Shown piece after piece: positions 1-9,329 of a stretch of 64,000 bases of DNA. This DNA comes from Pseudomonas helmanticensis. Lineage in GTDB: Bacteria > Pseudomonadota > Gammaproteobacteria > Pseudomonadales > Pseudomonadaceae. How positions within the stretch are numbered: the first letter of the stretch is position 1; each line of letters begins with the position of its first letter. Location of the stretch: positions 250,501 through 314,500 of the forward strand of contig NZ_FXUY01000002.1 of assembly GCF_900182985.1 (NCBI RefSeq). The letters run 5' to 3'. Under the pieces are notes generated by a model. That model was not told the origin of the DNA, ran no database searches, and saw only the letters and a program-made list of their open reading frames with translations. The position numbers and the translations under genes were made by a program.

Positions 1-382
1 TCAACGAGCCCTCGAACAGATGCACCGGCACAAGACCGGCGCGCTGATCGAAGTCAGCGTCAAACTCGGCGCTCTGGCCAGCGGCCGTGTCGAGCAGGAT
101 GAACTCCGCGCCCTGCAGACTTATGCACAGGCCATCGGTCTGGCCTTTCAGGTGCAGGACGACATCCTCGACGTCGAAAGCGATACCGAAACCCTCGGTA
201 AACGCCAGGGCGCCGACATTGCCCGGGACAAGCCGACCTACCCGGCCCTGCTTGGTCTCGACGCCGCCAAAGCCTACGCGCTGGAACTGCGCGATCAGGC
301 CCTGCATGCCCTGCGACCGTTTGACGCGGCAGCCGAGCCCTTGCGCGAGCTGGCACGGTATATCGTCGAGCGCCGCAGCTGA
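1..382 (+). CDS. ispA: Farnesyl diphosphate synthase (geranyltranstransferase), C-terminal part
   Basis: The 5' end lies outside the window; the frame is open from base 2 to a TGA at 380-382 and gives about 126 residues. The second aspartate-rich motif of trans-prenyltransferases is visible (FQVQDDILDVESDTETLGK), followed by the conserved GAD and DKPTYP stretch. The enzyme condenses isopentenyl diphosphate with allylic diphosphates to make farnesyl diphosphate in the cytoplasm. The first DDxxD motif is not in view, so chain length is inferred from context. dxs follows 91 bp downstream on the same strand, the usual ispA-dxs order of pseudomonads. Confidence 0.93.
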   Translation, partial: QRALEQMHRHKTGALIEVSVKLGALASGRVEQDELRALQTYAQAIGLAFQVQDDILDVESDTETLGKRQGADIARDKPTYPALLGLDAAKAYALELRDQALHALRPFDAAAEPLRELARYIVERRS

Positions 383-473
383 CGGCGAATCCGCCAAAAA
401 AGACCAACGCGTGGGCAGGGGGCGATGCATCAGGTAAACTGCCGCATCTTCTATACCTATAACGATTCGCCTG

Positions 474-2372
474 ATGCCCACGACGTTTCATGAGATTCCC
501 CGCAAGCGCCCGACCACGCCCCTGCTCGACCGCGCGAATACGCCGGACGGCCTGCGCCGGTTAGGCGAAGCCGAGCTGGAAACCCTGGCCGATGAGTTGC
601 GCCTGGAATTGCTCTACACGGTCGGTCAGACCGGTGGGCATTTCGGTGCCGGCCTGGGCGTGATCGAGCTGACCATCGCGCTGCATTACGTCTTCGACAC
701 GCCGGACGACCGTCTGCTGTGGGACGTCGGGCATCAGGCGTATCCGCACAAGATCCTCACCGGTCGCCGCGAGCGCATGGGCACGCTGCGCCAGAAGGAC
801 GGCATTGCCGCTTTCCCGCGTCGCGCCGAGAGCGAGTACGACACCTTTGGCGTCGGCCACTCCAGCACCTCGATCAGCGCCGCGCTGGGCATGGCCATTG
901 CCGCCCGCCTGCAGAACAGTGATCGCAAGGCAATCGCCGTGATCGGCGACGGTGCGTTGACCGCCGGCATGGCTTTCGAGGCGCTGAACCACGCGCCGGA
1001 AGTGAACGCCAACATGCTGGTGATCCTCAACGACAACGACATGTCGATCTCGCGCAATGTCGGCGGCCTGTCCAATTATCTGGCGAAGATCCTTTCCAGC
1101 CGCACCTACGCGAGCATGCGTGAAGGCAGCAAAAAGGTCCTGTCGCGCCTGCCCGGCGCCTGGGAAATCGCCCGTCGTACCGAAGAATACGCAAAGGGCA
1201 TGCTGGTTCCCGGCACGCTGTTCGAAGAGCTGGGCTGGAACTACATCGGCCCGATCGACGGCCATGACCTGCCGACCCTGATCGCGACGCTGCGCAACAT
1301 GCGTGACCTCAAAGGCCCGCAGTTCCTGCACATCGTCACCAAGAAAGGCAAGGGTTTCGCCCCGGCGGAAGTCGACCCGATCGGTTACCACGCCATCACC
1401 AAACTGGAACCACTGGACGCTCCGGCCGCTGCGCCGAAGAAAGCTGGCGGGCCGAAGTATTCGGCAGTGTTCGGTGAATGGCTGTGCGACATGGCCGCTG
1501 CTGACCCACGCTTGGTCGGGATCACCCCGGCGATGAAGGAAGGCTCGGATCTGGTCGCATTCAGCGAACGTTTCCCGCTGCGCTACTTCGACGTGGCGAT
1601 CGCCGAGCAACACGCGGTGACGTTCGCTGCCGGCATGGCTTGCGAAGGCGCGAAACCAGTAGTGGCGATCTATTCGACGTTCCTGCAGCGTGGTTACGAC
1701 CAACTGGTGCATGACGTCGCGGTGCAGAACCTCGACGTGCTGTTCGCTATCGACCGTGCCGGTCTGGTCGGCGAAGACGGCCCGACCCACGCTGGCAGCT
1801 TCGATCTGTCGTACCTGCGTTGCATCCCGGGCATGGTCATCATGACCCCGAGCGATGAAAACGAACTGCGCAAAATGCTCACCACCGGCCACCTCTACAA
1901 CGGCCCGGCGGCAGTGCGTTATCCACGCGGCAACGGCCCGAACGCAACCATCGAGAAAGACTTGCAGCCAATCGAAATCGGCAAGGGCATCGTCCGTCGC
2001 CAAGGCAGCAAAGTCGCTCTGCTGGTGTTCGGTGTGCAACTGGCCGAAGCGCTGAAAGTCGCCGAGAAGCTCGATGCCACTGTGGTCGACATGCGTTTCG
2101 TCAAACCACTGGATGAAGCGCTGGTGCGCGAGATTGCCGGCAGCCATGAGTTGCTGGTGACCATCGAAGAGAACGCGATCATGGGCGGCGCCGGTGGCGC
2201 GGTCAGCGAGTTCCTCGCGCGCGAGAACATCCTCAAGTCGATGCTGCATCTGGGCTTGCCGGACGTCTACGTCGAGCACGCCAAGCCTGCGCAGATGCTG
2301 GCCGAGTGCGGGCTGGACGAGGCCGGGATCGAAGCATCGATTCGCGAGCGTCTGGCCGTACTCGACCGCTAA
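474..2372 (+). CDS. dxs: 1-deoxy-D-xylulose-5-phosphate synthase
   Basis: This 632-residue protein has the full family length. It condenses pyruvate and glyceraldehyde 3-phosphate to 1-deoxy-D-xylulose 5-phosphate, the first step of the MEP isoprenoid pathway and also a thiamine and pyridoxal precursor. Visible marks are the thiamine diphosphate/Mg motif [17 protein letters not shown] near residues 158-174 with a later NDND, and the catalytic Glu of [14 protein letters not shown] near residue 378, followed by the transketolase C-terminal domain. ATG 474 has only a weak upstream purine stretch but starts the conserved N-terminus. It lies just after ispA, so both supply prenyl diphosphates. Confidence 0.97.
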   Translation: MPTTFHEIPRKRPTTPLLDRANTPDGLRRLGEAELETLADELRLELLYTVGQTGGHFGAGLGVIELTIALHYVFDTPDDRLLWDVGHQAYPHKILTGRRERMGTLRQKDGIAAFPRRAESEYDTFGVGHSSTSISAALGMAIAARLQNSDRKAIAVIGDGALTAGMAFEALNHAPEVNANMLVILNDNDMSISRNVGGLSNYLAKILSSRTYASMREGSKKVLSRLPGAWEIARRTEEYAKGMLVPGTLFEELGWNYIGPIDGHDLPTLIATLRNMRDLKGPQFLHIVTKKGKGFAPAEVDPIGYHAITKLEPLDAPAAAPKKAGGPKYSAVFGEWLCDMAAADPRLVGITPAMKEGSDLVAFSERFPLRYFDVAIAEQHAVTFAAGMACEGAKPVVAIYSTFLQRGYDQLVHDVAVQNLDVLFAIDRAGLVGEDGPTHAGSFDLSYLRCIPGMVIMTPSDENELRKMLTTGHLYNGPAAVRYPRGNGPNATIEKDLQPIEIGKGIVRRQGSKVALLVFGVQLAEALKVAEKLDATVVDMRFVKPLDEALVREIAGSHELLVTIEENAIMGGAGGAVSEFLARENILKSMLHLGLPDVYVEHAKPAQMLAECGLDEAGIEASIRERLAVLDR

Positions 2373-2382
2373 GCGTTCCCCC

Positions 2383-2489
2383 CTGTAGGAGCTGCCGAAG
2401 GCTGCGATCTTTTGATCCTGCTTCTCGGCGGCTCCAGACCTTCCAAAAAAGCAAAATCAAAAGATCGCAGCCTTCGGCAGCTCCTACAG
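2383..2489. repeat. REP-type inverted repeat pair (family A)
   Basis: Two arms related to GTAGGAGCTGCCGAAGGC face each other around about 40 bp and can form a long hairpin. The element fills the dxs to TonB-receptor gap. The same family recurs at 4396, 6467, 15753, 16943, 19578, 33733, 39144 and 42286. Confidence 0.9.
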
Positions 2490-2514
2490 GGTTTTGCACA
2501 GACCATGGATTGCC

Positions 2515-4401
2515 ATGAATTTTTCGCGCCTTGCCCTGCCCTTTCTGCTGCTGCCAACTGCCAACGCTTTAGCCGACACGTTTGAACGTGATCAGGCGCT
2601 GAAGCTGCCGGATGTGCTGATCTCCGCCAACCGTCAGGTTGAAGCGCGCAACGACAGCAGCGCCGCCAACACCGTGTTCACCCGCGAAGACATCGACCGT
2701 CTGCAACCGAGCGACGTGCCGGACCTGCTGCGGCGCGTGCCCGGCGTGCAAGTGGCGCAGACCGGTGGGCGCGGCAGCCTGCCCGGCGTGTACATTCGCG
2801 GTACGCAGTCAGCGCAGAGCCTGGTGTTGGTCGACGGTCAGCGCATCGGCAGCTCGACCTCCGGCGACAGCAATCTGCAGCACCTGAACATCGAGCAGAT
2901 CGAACGCGTGGAAGTGCTGCGCGGTTCGCGTTCGGTGATTTATGGCAGCGACGCCATTGGCGGGGTGATTCAGATTTTCACCCGGCGCGGCGTCGAGCAG
3001 GGTTTGCAGCCACGGCTGCACGTCGGCTTCGGCAGCAACCAGACCTGGGAGCGCAGCCTCGGCGTGTCCGGTGGCGATGAAAAAACCCGTTTCAATCTTG
3101 GCGCCAGCCTCGATGAAACCGCCGGGATCGATCGCACCCACGAGTCGTATCCGAGCGACAGCGACCACGACGCCTACCGCAACAAGTCCGTCAGCCTGAG
3201 CCTCAGCCACGCGCTGACCGATGACATCGAAGTCGGCGCCAATCTGCTGGATAACCGTGGCAAGAGCGAGTTCGACAACCCGTTCGGCCGCTTTGACACC
3301 AACACTTTCGAGTCAGTGCAACAGCAGCCCTACAGCGATTTCGACGTCAGCAGCGTCAGCAGTTACGTCGATGCGCGGGTCAACGATATCTGGAAAACCC
3401 GCGTCGAATTCGGCCACACCGAGAACCGCGAAAAGACCCTCGACAAGCTCAGCGACGAACGCACGGTGTTCAACACCTACCGCGATTCGCTGAACTGGCA
3501 AAACGATCTGACCCTGGATGCACGTAACAGCCTGATCCTTGGCGGCGACTGGTACGAAGACCGGGTCAACAGCAGCACCGCGTTTGACGAAGACAGCCGC
3601 TGGAACCGCGCTGCCTTCATTCAGCATCGTTATCAGGCCGACAGTTTCTCCACGGAACTGGGTCTGCGCCATGACGACAATCAGCAGTTCGGCAGCCAGA
3701 ACACCTGGAGCGGCACGTTCACCCTGCCGCTGAATCCGGACAACGATCTGTTGCTGAGCTACAGCGAAGGTTTCCGCGCCCCGACTTTCAATGACCTCTA
3801 CTACCCGGATTTCAGCAACCCGGACCTGAAACCGGAAACCTCGAAAAGCTATGAGCTGCAATGGCGCAGCCAGTTGACCGACAGCAGCCGTCTGGAAGCC
3901 TCGATTTACCGCACAGATCTGGAAGACGCGATCATCTTCGGCAGCAATTCACGTCCGGAGAACGTCGCTTCCGCACGAATCAACGGCTTTGAAGCGGCGC
4001 TGAAGCAGGAGCTGTTCGGCTGGCAGAGCAACCTCGGCGTGGCGATTATCGACCCACGCGATCGAGACACCGGACATACGCTGGCCCGACGTGCACGGCG
4101 CACGTTGAGCTGGGATCTCGATCGCCAGTTTGACCAGCTCAACCTCGGCGCCAGTTGGCAGGCGGTGAGCAGCAGCTATGACGACCTCAACAACCAGCAG
4201 CCATTGGGCGGTTATGCGCTGTTCGGCTTGCGCAGCAGTTGGGCGCTGAACCGTGAGATCAAGCTGGATCTGAAAGTGGACAACCTCTTGGACAAGGCTT
4301 ACAGCCGCGCGAACTACAGCTACGACGGCAGCCAGTATGGTTATCGCGAGGAAGGCCGGACGTGGATGTTCGGCGTCACCTGGACCCCCGACACCCTGTA
4401 G
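2515..4401 (+). CDS. btuB: TonB-dependent outer-membrane receptor, BtuB-like (vitamin B12)
   Basis: This 628-residue protein has a signal peptide (about residues 1-21, ending NALA), a plug domain (about residues 35-155; VPDLLRRVPGVQV, VEVLRGSRSVIYGSDAIGGVIQIFT) and a 22-strand type barrel ending in aromatic-rich sequence (RTWMFGVTW). Size and plug sequence fit BtuB-type cobalamin receptors, which import B12 using TonB energy. A convergent cobalamin-binding protein next door supports this. ATG 2515 starts the signal peptide; an in-frame TTG at 2494 is also possible but would add a poor N-terminus. I see no cobalamin riboswitch in the 142 bp upstream. The TAG stop (4399-4401) lies inside the next REP arm. 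A siderophore or other substrate cannot be excluded. Confidence 0.8.
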   Translation: MNFSRLALPFLLLPTANALADTFERDQALKLPDVLISANRQVEARNDSSAANTVFTREDIDRLQPSDVPDLLRRVPGVQVAQTGGRGSLPGVYIRGTQSAQSLVLVDGQRIGSSTSGDSNLQHLNIEQIERVEVLRGSRSVIYGSDAIGGVIQIFTRRGVEQGLQPRLHVGFGSNQTWERSLGVSGGDEKTRFNLGASLDETAGIDRTHESYPSDSDHDAYRNKSVSLSLSHALTDDIEVGANLLDNRGKSEFDNPFGRFDTNTFESVQQQPYSDFDVSSVSSYVDARVNDIWKTRVEFGHTENREKTLDKLSDERTVFNTYRDSLNWQNDLTLDARNSLILGGDWYEDRVNSSTAFDEDSRWNRAAFIQHRYQADSFSTELGLRHDDNQQFGSQNTWSGTFTLPLNPDNDLLLSYSEGFRAPTFNDLYYPDFSNPDLKPETSKSYELQWRSQLTDSSRLEASIYRTDLEDAIIFGSNSRPENVASARINGFEAALKQELFGWQSNLGVAIIDPRDRDTGHTLARRARRTLSWDLDRQFDQLNLGASWQAVSSSYDDLNNQQPLGGYALFGLRSSWALNREIKLDLKVDNLLDKAYSRANYSYDGSQYGYREEGRTWMFGVTWTPDTL

Positions 4402-4495
4402 GAGCTGCCGCAGGCTGCGATCTTTTGATCTTCGGCAATCCCGACTCAGCCACAAAGAAAAGTCAAAAGATCGCAGCCTTCGCCAGCTCCTACAG
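4396..4495. repeat. REP-type inverted repeat pair (family A)
   Basis: Opposed CTGTAGGAGCTGCCGCAGG-type arms lie between the convergent receptor and cobalamin-binding genes. The first arm provides the TAG stop of the receptor and the second ends 3 bp before the stop of the opposite gene, so the hairpin sits where a bidirectional terminator would be expected. Confidence 0.9.
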
Positions 4496-4498
4496 GAG

Positions 4499-5299
4499 TT
4501 ATCGGTGGGGCTGGATGAGTTGGCAGAGTTTGGCGGTGGCATCGATCATTTGGCCGCTTGGGCGTTCGAGGCCTTTGTCGGTGATCAGTAGCAAGTTTTC
4601 CCGCTTTACAGCGGCGACCTGCGGCCAGTTTTTCCAGGCGTTGAGCTGGGACTGGTCGCTGGCCAGAATGACTTCGGGATCACGTTGCAACACTGATTCG
4701 ATGCTGACTTGCGGTGCAGGCAAGGTCAGGTCGCCAAACACATTCCGCGCCCCGCACACCTCAAGTGCATCACTGATGATCTGCCCGCCACCGACGGTGT
4801 ACAGCGGCTTGTCCCATACCTGATAAAACACCCGCAACGGCGCATCGCGGTGATAGCGCTGGCGCAGCTCGGCGAGTTTTTGTCGCAGGTCAGCCGCCAG
4901 TTTCAGCCCTCGCTCGGGCCGGCCCAATTGCGTGGCAATGGCTTCAATCTGTGCAGAGAGTTGTTCAAAGGAGTGCGGTTCAGCGACAAAGGTCGGGATG
5001 CCCAGGCGCTTGAGCTGATCACGCTGCGCCGGGCCGACGCTACCGGGCCAGAGCAACAACAAATCGGGCTTGAGACTCAGCAGTTGCTCCATGTCGAGCT
5101 GGCCGTAGCGGCCGACTGACGCCACGTTGGCGATTTCAGCAGGCCGCTCCCCGGCATCCAGCACACCGACCAGCAGGTCGGCCGAATCCAGCTCAACGAC
5201 GATTTCGGAAAGGGACGGTGCGAGGCTGACCACGCGCAATGCAGCCAGCGCCGGCGCGCTGACGGCCAGCAGCAGAAGCGCCAGCCACAGACGGCGCAT
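4499..5299 (-). CDS. btuF: Cobalamin-binding periplasmic protein (BtuF-like)
   Basis: This 266-residue protein starts with a signal peptide ([19 protein letters not shown]) and then carries the class III periplasmic binding fold seen in BtuF/FecB proteins (RVVSLAPSLSEIVVELD, ASVGRYGQLDMEQLLSLKPDLLL). It should bind B12 in the periplasm and hand it to an ABC importer; no btuC or btuD is in the window. The ATG overlaps the TGA of the upstream membrane-protein gene (TGATG), so translation is probably coupled. Together with ribA this makes a three-gene minus-strand unit. A longer in-frame reading exists upstream but lacks a signal peptide and overlaps the neighbour. Confidence 0.82.
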   Translation of the reverse strand: MRRLWLALLLLAVSAPALAALRVVSLAPSLSEIVVELDSADLLVGVLDAGERPAEIANVASVGRYGQLDMEQLLSLKPDLLLLWPGSVGPAQRDQLKRLGIPTFVAEPHSFEQLSAQIEAIATQLGRPERGLKLAADLRQKLAELRQRYHRDAPLRVFYQVWDKPLYTVGGGQIISDALEVCGARNVFGDLTLPAPQVSIESVLQRDPEVILASDQSQLNAWKNWPQVAAVKRENLLLITDKGLERPSGQMIDATAKLCQLIQPHR

Positions 5300-5718
5300 C
5301 AGCCGAGTTGACGCGGAATACGATAGAGGTAGAACAGCACCGCCGTGGACAGTGCCAGCAGCATCAGCGGCACGGCTTCGAGACCGACAAACACCGCCAG
5401 TGCGCCGATCCATGCCGGCAATGCAGCCGCGAGAAAAGCTGTGCGGCGACGTGCTGCGAGAGCAATCCACGCTGCCGGTTCATCCGGGGTATCGAGGGCT
5501 TTTTGTGTGGCGATCAACGCATGTTTGTAGCGGCCGAAAAACTTCAGGCTGACAAACATCGACGCCACACCGGCAATGAATAACGGCATCGCCAGAACCG
5601 GCAGAAGCCCTTCGCCCTGACCGAACAAGGCGTTGAGCACGAACAGCGGCAGCAGCGCCAGTGCGAGGTATTTCCACCAATCAACTGACAACCGGCGCCG
5701 CACCTGACCGCGAGTCAC
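5299..5718 (-). CDS. Small inner-membrane protein of unknown function
   Basis: This 139-residue protein has about four hydrophobic segments (near residues 15-32, 36-55, 92-112 and 114-132) joined by a charged loop with a [12 protein letters not shown] stretch. It starts at GTG 5718, whose GTGA overlaps the ribA stop, and its own TGA overlaps the start of the cobalamin-binding gene. The position suggests co-translation, not a known function. I do not recognise a characterised family; the coupling to btuF could mean a role in cobalamin or riboflavin handling, but this is only context. Confidence 0.75.
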   Translation of the reverse strand: MTRGQVRRRLSVDWWKYLALALLPLFVLNALFGQGEGLLPVLAMPLFIAGVASMFVSLKFFGRYKHALIATQKALDTPDEPAAWIALAARRRTAFLAAALPAWIGALAVFVGLEAVPLMLLALSTAVLFYLYRIPRQLG

Positions 5719-6332
5719 GCGCGATCTACCTCGCCCTGGTGCTCGTTGCCCATCATGTGGTCGAGCTTGCTGGCCTTGGTTGCCAGGTAGAGTTTGTTGT
5801 GCGGATTGTGGCCAGTGTGCAGCGGCACACGCTCGGCGACCGTAATGCCCATGTCGGTCAAGGCTTTGACCTTGCGCGGGTTGTTGGTCATCAGGCGCAG
5901 GGATTTCACGCCCAGATGCTCAAGCATCGGCAGGCACATGGCGTAGTCACGCTGGTCGGCGGCGAAGCCCAGACGTTCGTTGGCTTCAACGGTGTCGGCA
6001 CCGCCGTCTTGCAGCTCGTAAGCACGGATCTTGTTCAACAGACCGATGCCGCGACCTTCCTGACGCAGGTACAGCAACACGCCTCGGCCTTCACGAGCGA
6101 TCGCCTTGAGTGCGCCTTCCAGTTGCGAGCCGCAGTCGCAGCGCTGGCTGAACAGGGCATCGCCGGTCAGGCATTCGGAGTGCAATCGGCCGAGAACCGG
6201 GGCGCCGTCGGCGAATTCACCCAAGCTCAGCACCACGTGCTCGCGGCCGGTGGCTTCATCGAGAAAACCGTGCATGGTGAATTGCGCAAAAGGTGTTGGC
6301 AGCTTGGAAGCGGCGACAAAGACGACAGGCAC
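5715..6332 (-). CDS. ribA: GTP cyclohydrolase II
   Basis: This 205-residue protein opens the imidazole ring of GTP to give 2,5-diamino-6-ribosylamino-4(3H)-pyrimidinone 5'-phosphate, formate and pyrophosphate, the first step of riboflavin synthesis. The zinc site C-x10-C-x-C is intact (Cys54, Cys65, Cys67), as are the [11 protein letters not shown] motif and Tyr105 in KIRAYELQD. It is the only complete GTP cyclohydrolase II in the window, because the RibA-like half of the ribB(A) gene at 10035-11126 has lost these cysteines. It heads a unit with the membrane protein and the btuF-like gene. Confidence 0.96.
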   Translation of the reverse strand: MPVVFVAASKLPTPFAQFTMHGFLDEATGREHVVLSLGEFADGAPVLGRLHSECLTGDALFSQRCDCGSQLEGALKAIAREGRGVLLYLRQEGRGIGLLNKIRAYELQDGGADTVEANERLGFAADQRDYAMCLPMLEHLGVKSLRLMTNNPRKVKALTDMGITVAERVPLHTGHNPHNKLYLATKASKLDHMMGNEHQGEVDRA

Positions 6333-6466
6333 CGGTGTGCTCCTGATCTAAAGAGTCTGAAAATTCGCAGGCGGGCATTGTAACAGCAGGTTCCTACAGA
6401 CGCTTAGGCTGAATTATCGGGCATAACGATCAAAAAGTTTGATAACTGCCCGGACAACATGGATTC

Positions 6467-6560
6467 CTGTAGGAGCTGACGAGTGAAACGAGGCTGCGAT
6501 CTTTTGATCTGGTTTTTACAATCAAGATCAAAAGATCGCAGCGTGCCGCAGCTCCTACAG
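6467..6560. repeat. REP-type inverted repeat pair (family A, variant arms)
   Basis: The left arm is a variant (GAGCTGACGAGTGAAACGAG replaces the usual centre) and the right arm carries CAGCGTGCCGCAGCTCCTAC. The right arm includes the TAG stop (6555-6557) of the minus-strand solute-binding protein. Confidence 0.85.
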
Positions 6561-7298
6561 GGGATTGGTGGTGAAGGGATACGGCTGTTTCCACTTCTCG
6601 AAGATCGGCTTCAGCTCACCGCTTTTCACCAGTTGCTCCATGCGCTGGTCATACAGTGCCATCAGCGCACGCGCCTGCGGGGTATCAGCGAAACCGAGGA
6701 ACAACGGCAGCTCGGCCAGATGCGAATAGCGATACTGGGCCGGATCGCCCGCGGTTTTCATCACCGCTTCAATCTCGGTCAACGCATCGATGTAGTAATC
6801 CGCGCGCCCCTGCTTGAGCATCAACAGAATGCCGGTACGCCGCTCGATCTGGTTGTAGCGCTTGATGTTCGGCAGGTAGTTTTCGTAGCGATAGCCACGC
6901 ACCCAGGCCAGTCGGTATTTGCCCAGCGTTGCCTGGCTGGGTGCAGGATTGCTCGCCAGGCCCAGCGCGTAGATGTGATCGGAATCGAAATTCCAGTGCG
7001 GGTACAGCACTTGCTCGGCTTCATCGCGGTAGGAACCGACCAGCGCGTCGACTTCCTTCAATTGCACCAGCCCGACCGAACGGGTGTACGGCACCGTGCG
7101 GATTTCCAGCTTCACCCCGGCAGGTTCGAACACCTTGCGCAGCACATCCCAACCGAGGCCATGGCCGTCGGCAGCGGTGTAGTCTTCCCAGTCTTCGCTG
7201 GCCAGATGGATGACCGCAGGCGTCGGCGCAGCGTCCTGCGCACTGGCAACAGTGCTCAGCAACACAAAAACTACCAGCGCCAACCAGCGTCCAGCCAT
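6555..7298 (-). CDS. Periplasmic solute-binding protein, family 3 type
   Basis: This 247-residue protein has a signal peptide (MAGRWLALVVFVLLSTVASA) and a bacterial extracellular solute-binding fold of the amino-acid type (YTAADGHGLGWDVLRKVFEPAGVKLEIRT; GYRYENYLPN). No ABC permease or ATPase is adjacent, so it may be an orphan receptor or supply a distant transporter. ATG 7298 was chosen because it begins the signal peptide; the upstream extension runs into pgpA. It follows pgpA by 37 bp on the same strand. The stop is supplied by the REP arm. The ligand is unknown. Confidence 0.85.
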   Translation of the reverse strand: MAGRWLALVVFVLLSTVASAQDAAPTPAVIHLASEDWEDYTAADGHGLGWDVLRKVFEPAGVKLEIRTVPYTRSVGLVQLKEVDALVGSYRDEAEQVLYPHWNFDSDHIYALGLASNPAPSQATLGKYRLAWVRGYRYENYLPNIKRYNQIERRTGILLMLKQGRADYYIDALTEIEAVMKTAGDPAQYRYSHLAELPLFLGFADTPQARALMALYDQRMEQLVKSGELKPIFEKWKQPYPFTTNPL

Positions 7299-7335
7299 CC
7301 CTAGTCCCCTTGCTTGAACCTGATCACCCCTTGGA

Positions 7336-7839
7336 TCAGGCGAAAACCCACACCAGCCCTTGCATGGCCAGCCAGGCAAATACGCCGGCCAGCACGTCGT
7401 CGAGCATGATCCCGACGCCGCCGTGGACATGCCGGTCGATCCAGCGGATCGGCCACGGCTTGAGAATGTCGAAGAAGCGGAACATCAGGAAACCCGCGAG
7501 CAACCAGTACCAGCCTTCCGGCACCAGCCACAGGGTGATCCACATCCCGACCATTTCGTCCCAGACGATGCCTTCGTGGTCGTGTACCCGCAGATCGTCG
7601 GCGACTTTGCCGCACAGCCAGAAGCCGAACAGCATGGTGATCCCGAGCATCAGCCAGTAACCCCAGTCGGGCAACATCTGCCACAACGGAATAAAGGGTA
7701 GCGCAACTAACGAGCCCCACGTGCCCGGCGCTTTCGGCAAGGTGCCGGAACCAAAGCCGAACGCGAGGAAATGCCAGGGATTGCGCCAGACCGACGGCGG
7801 AACGAATTCGGCCGGAACCTGTTTCGGGTGATCTGTCAC
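7336..7839 (-). CDS. pgpA: Phosphatidylglycerophosphatase A
   Basis: This 167-residue inner-membrane enzyme removes phosphate from phosphatidylglycerol phosphate to make phosphatidylglycerol. Family marks are the FGSGTLPKAPGTWGSLVALP segment near residues 30-49, HDHEGIVWDEMVGMW with the acidic metal site (residues about 93-107), and DILKPWPIRWIDRH, plus hydrophobic membrane spans. The start overlaps the thiL stop by 4 bp, the common thiL-pgpA pairing. Confidence 0.95.
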   Translation of the reverse strand: MTDHPKQVPAEFVPPSVWRNPWHFLAFGFGSGTLPKAPGTWGSLVALPFIPLWQMLPDWGYWLMLGITMLFGFWLCGKVADDLRVHDHEGIVWDEMVGMWITLWLVPEGWYWLLAGFLMFRFFDILKPWPIRWIDRHVHGGVGIMLDDVLAGVFAWLAMQGLVWVFA

Positions 7840-8801
7840 GGTGTCTCCTGAAAATGTTGATAGCCCCGGATTTGCGGGGTGATGTCGTGCCCTTCTCGAT
7901 CCAGCAAGACTACGCCCAGCCCTTCTGCGACGCGACCGATCACATGGATCGGCCAGCCATTGGCCAGCAGCGTCGGCAACTCGACGGACGGTAGCGAGAA
8001 CGCCAGTACGTAATCATCGCCACCGCTCAACGCCGCGCGCTCGGCACCACGCTGGCCGAGAAACGCCACTAAAGCATCCGACAGCGGTACGCGCTCGCGT
8101 TCAATCTCGAGCCGCACCTTCGACGCCAGTGCGATGTGGCCACAGTCGGCGAGCAGGCCATCGGAGATGTCCAGCGCCGAGGTTGCTTTGCCACGCAGGG
8201 CCTGACCGAGAGCGAGTTGCGGTTGTGGCGACCAGTAATGATCGAGCAGCGGTTGCGCGATATGCGCTTCAGCATCACGTTGACCGAGCACCAGCGGCAG
8301 CGCGCCGGCAGCATTGCCCAGCTCACCGCCGACACACAGCAAGTCACCCGGTTGTGCGCCGCTGCGGGTCAACGCCTGACCGGCAGGCACGCGACCGAAC
8401 ACGGTGACCGTCAGGCTCAACGGTCCGCGCGTGGTATCGCCGCCGACCAAGGCAACGCCGCAACTCTGCGCCATACGGTTCAAACCGCGGGCATAGGCTT
8501 GCAACCAATCGGCGGTCACCGTCGGTACAGTCAGGGCAAGGGTAAAGGCAACGGGCGTGGCGCCCATGGCGGCCAGATCGCTGACCGCGACGGCCAGCGA
8601 GCGCTGACCGAGCAGAAACGGATCGCAGGGGTCGGCGAAATGCACACCGGCCACCAGCGTATCGGTAGAAATCGCCAACTGTTCCCCGGAGGGAACAGCG
8701 AGCAAGGCGCAGTCGTCGCCGATTCCCAGAGCAACGCCTTCGCCGCCCTGCGCACAAGGCGCGGCGGCGAAGAAATTGCGGATCAGCTCAAACTCGCCCA
8801 T
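7836..8801 (-). CDS. thiL: Thiamine-monophosphate kinase
   Basis: This 321-residue enzyme phosphorylates thiamine monophosphate to the cofactor thiamine diphosphate. It shows the PurM/AIR-synthetase-like fold signature: the N-terminal MGEFELIRNFF, the nucleotide/metal segment GIGDDCALL near residues 26-34, STDTLVAGVHF, and SDLAAMGATPVAF. It lies 27 bp after nusB and overlaps pgpA by 4 bp, so it is probably co-transcribed with ribH-nusB. Confidence 0.96.
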   Translation of the reverse strand: MGEFELIRNFFAAAPCAQGGEGVALGIGDDCALLAVPSGEQLAISTDTLVAGVHFADPCDPFLLGQRSLAVAVSDLAAMGATPVAFTLALTVPTVTADWLQAYARGLNRMAQSCGVALVGGDTTRGPLSLTVTVFGRVPAGQALTRSGAQPGDLLCVGGELGNAAGALPLVLGQRDAEAHIAQPLLDHYWSPQPQLALGQALRGKATSALDISDGLLADCGHIALASKVRLEIERERVPLSDALVAFLGQRGAERAALSGGDDYVLAFSLPSVELPTLLANGWPIHVIGRVAEGLGVVLLDREGHDITPQIRGYQHFQETP

Positions 8802-8828
8802 GGCTGAGACAAAAGACTCAAGCGCCGG

Positions 8829-9329
8829 TTAGCGCTTGAACGCCTTCACTTCAGCTTCACGCAGACGCGGGGCCAGCTTGTCGAGCACACCGTTGACGAA
8901 CTTGTGACCGTCGGTGGAACCATAGACTTTCGCCAGTTCGATCCCTTCGTTGATCACCACGCGGTACGGCACGTCGACGCGCTTGAGCAGCTCCCAGGTG
9001 GACAGGCGCAGTACGCACAGTTCAACCGGGTCCAGCTCTTCGATGGTCAGGTCCAGGCACGGCGCCAGCGCAGTGTCGATCTCAGTCAGACTGGCCGGAA
9101 CACCGTGCAGGATGTCGTGAAAGTAGCTGGCATCGGCGAAGGTGAAATCGTTGTCGACGCGAAACTGCGCTTCGATTTCGTTCAGCGAAGTCTTGGCCAT
9201 GTGGCGCTGATACAACGCTTGCGTCGCCAACTGACGGGCAGCGCGGCGCTTTTCACTTTTCGAAGGCTTGCCGGCGTCGGTTGGACGCGGTTCGCGCGGA
9301 TTGAAACGATCGCTTTCGTCGCTAATCAC
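8829..9329 (-). CDS. nusB: Transcription antitermination factor NusB
   Basis: This 166-residue protein carries the helical NusB fold ([58 protein letters not shown]). With S10/NusE it binds boxA RNA in rRNA antitermination. The N-terminus has about 25 extra charged residues ([20 protein letters not shown]), typical of pseudomonads. Its ATG overlaps the ribH stop by 4 bp, the widely conserved ribH-nusB link. Confidence 0.96.
   Translation of the reverse strand: MISDESDRFNPREPRPTDAGKPSKSEKRRAARQLATQALYQRHMAKTSLNEIEAQFRVDNDFTFADASYFHDILHGVPASLTEIDTALAPCLDLTIEELDPVELCVLRLSTWELLKRVDVPYRVVINEGIELAKVYGSTDGHKFVNGVLDKLAPRLREAEVKAFKR

Noticed and set aside
561..2279. 572-residue open frame opposite dxs
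   Set aside because: It is antisense to a clear dxs gene, has no recognisable motif, and long antisense frames are normal in GC-rich genes.
2373..2514. Cobalamin riboswitch before the BtuB-like gene
   Set aside because: The 142-bp gap is nearly all REP sequence and no B12-box-like stretch is visible.
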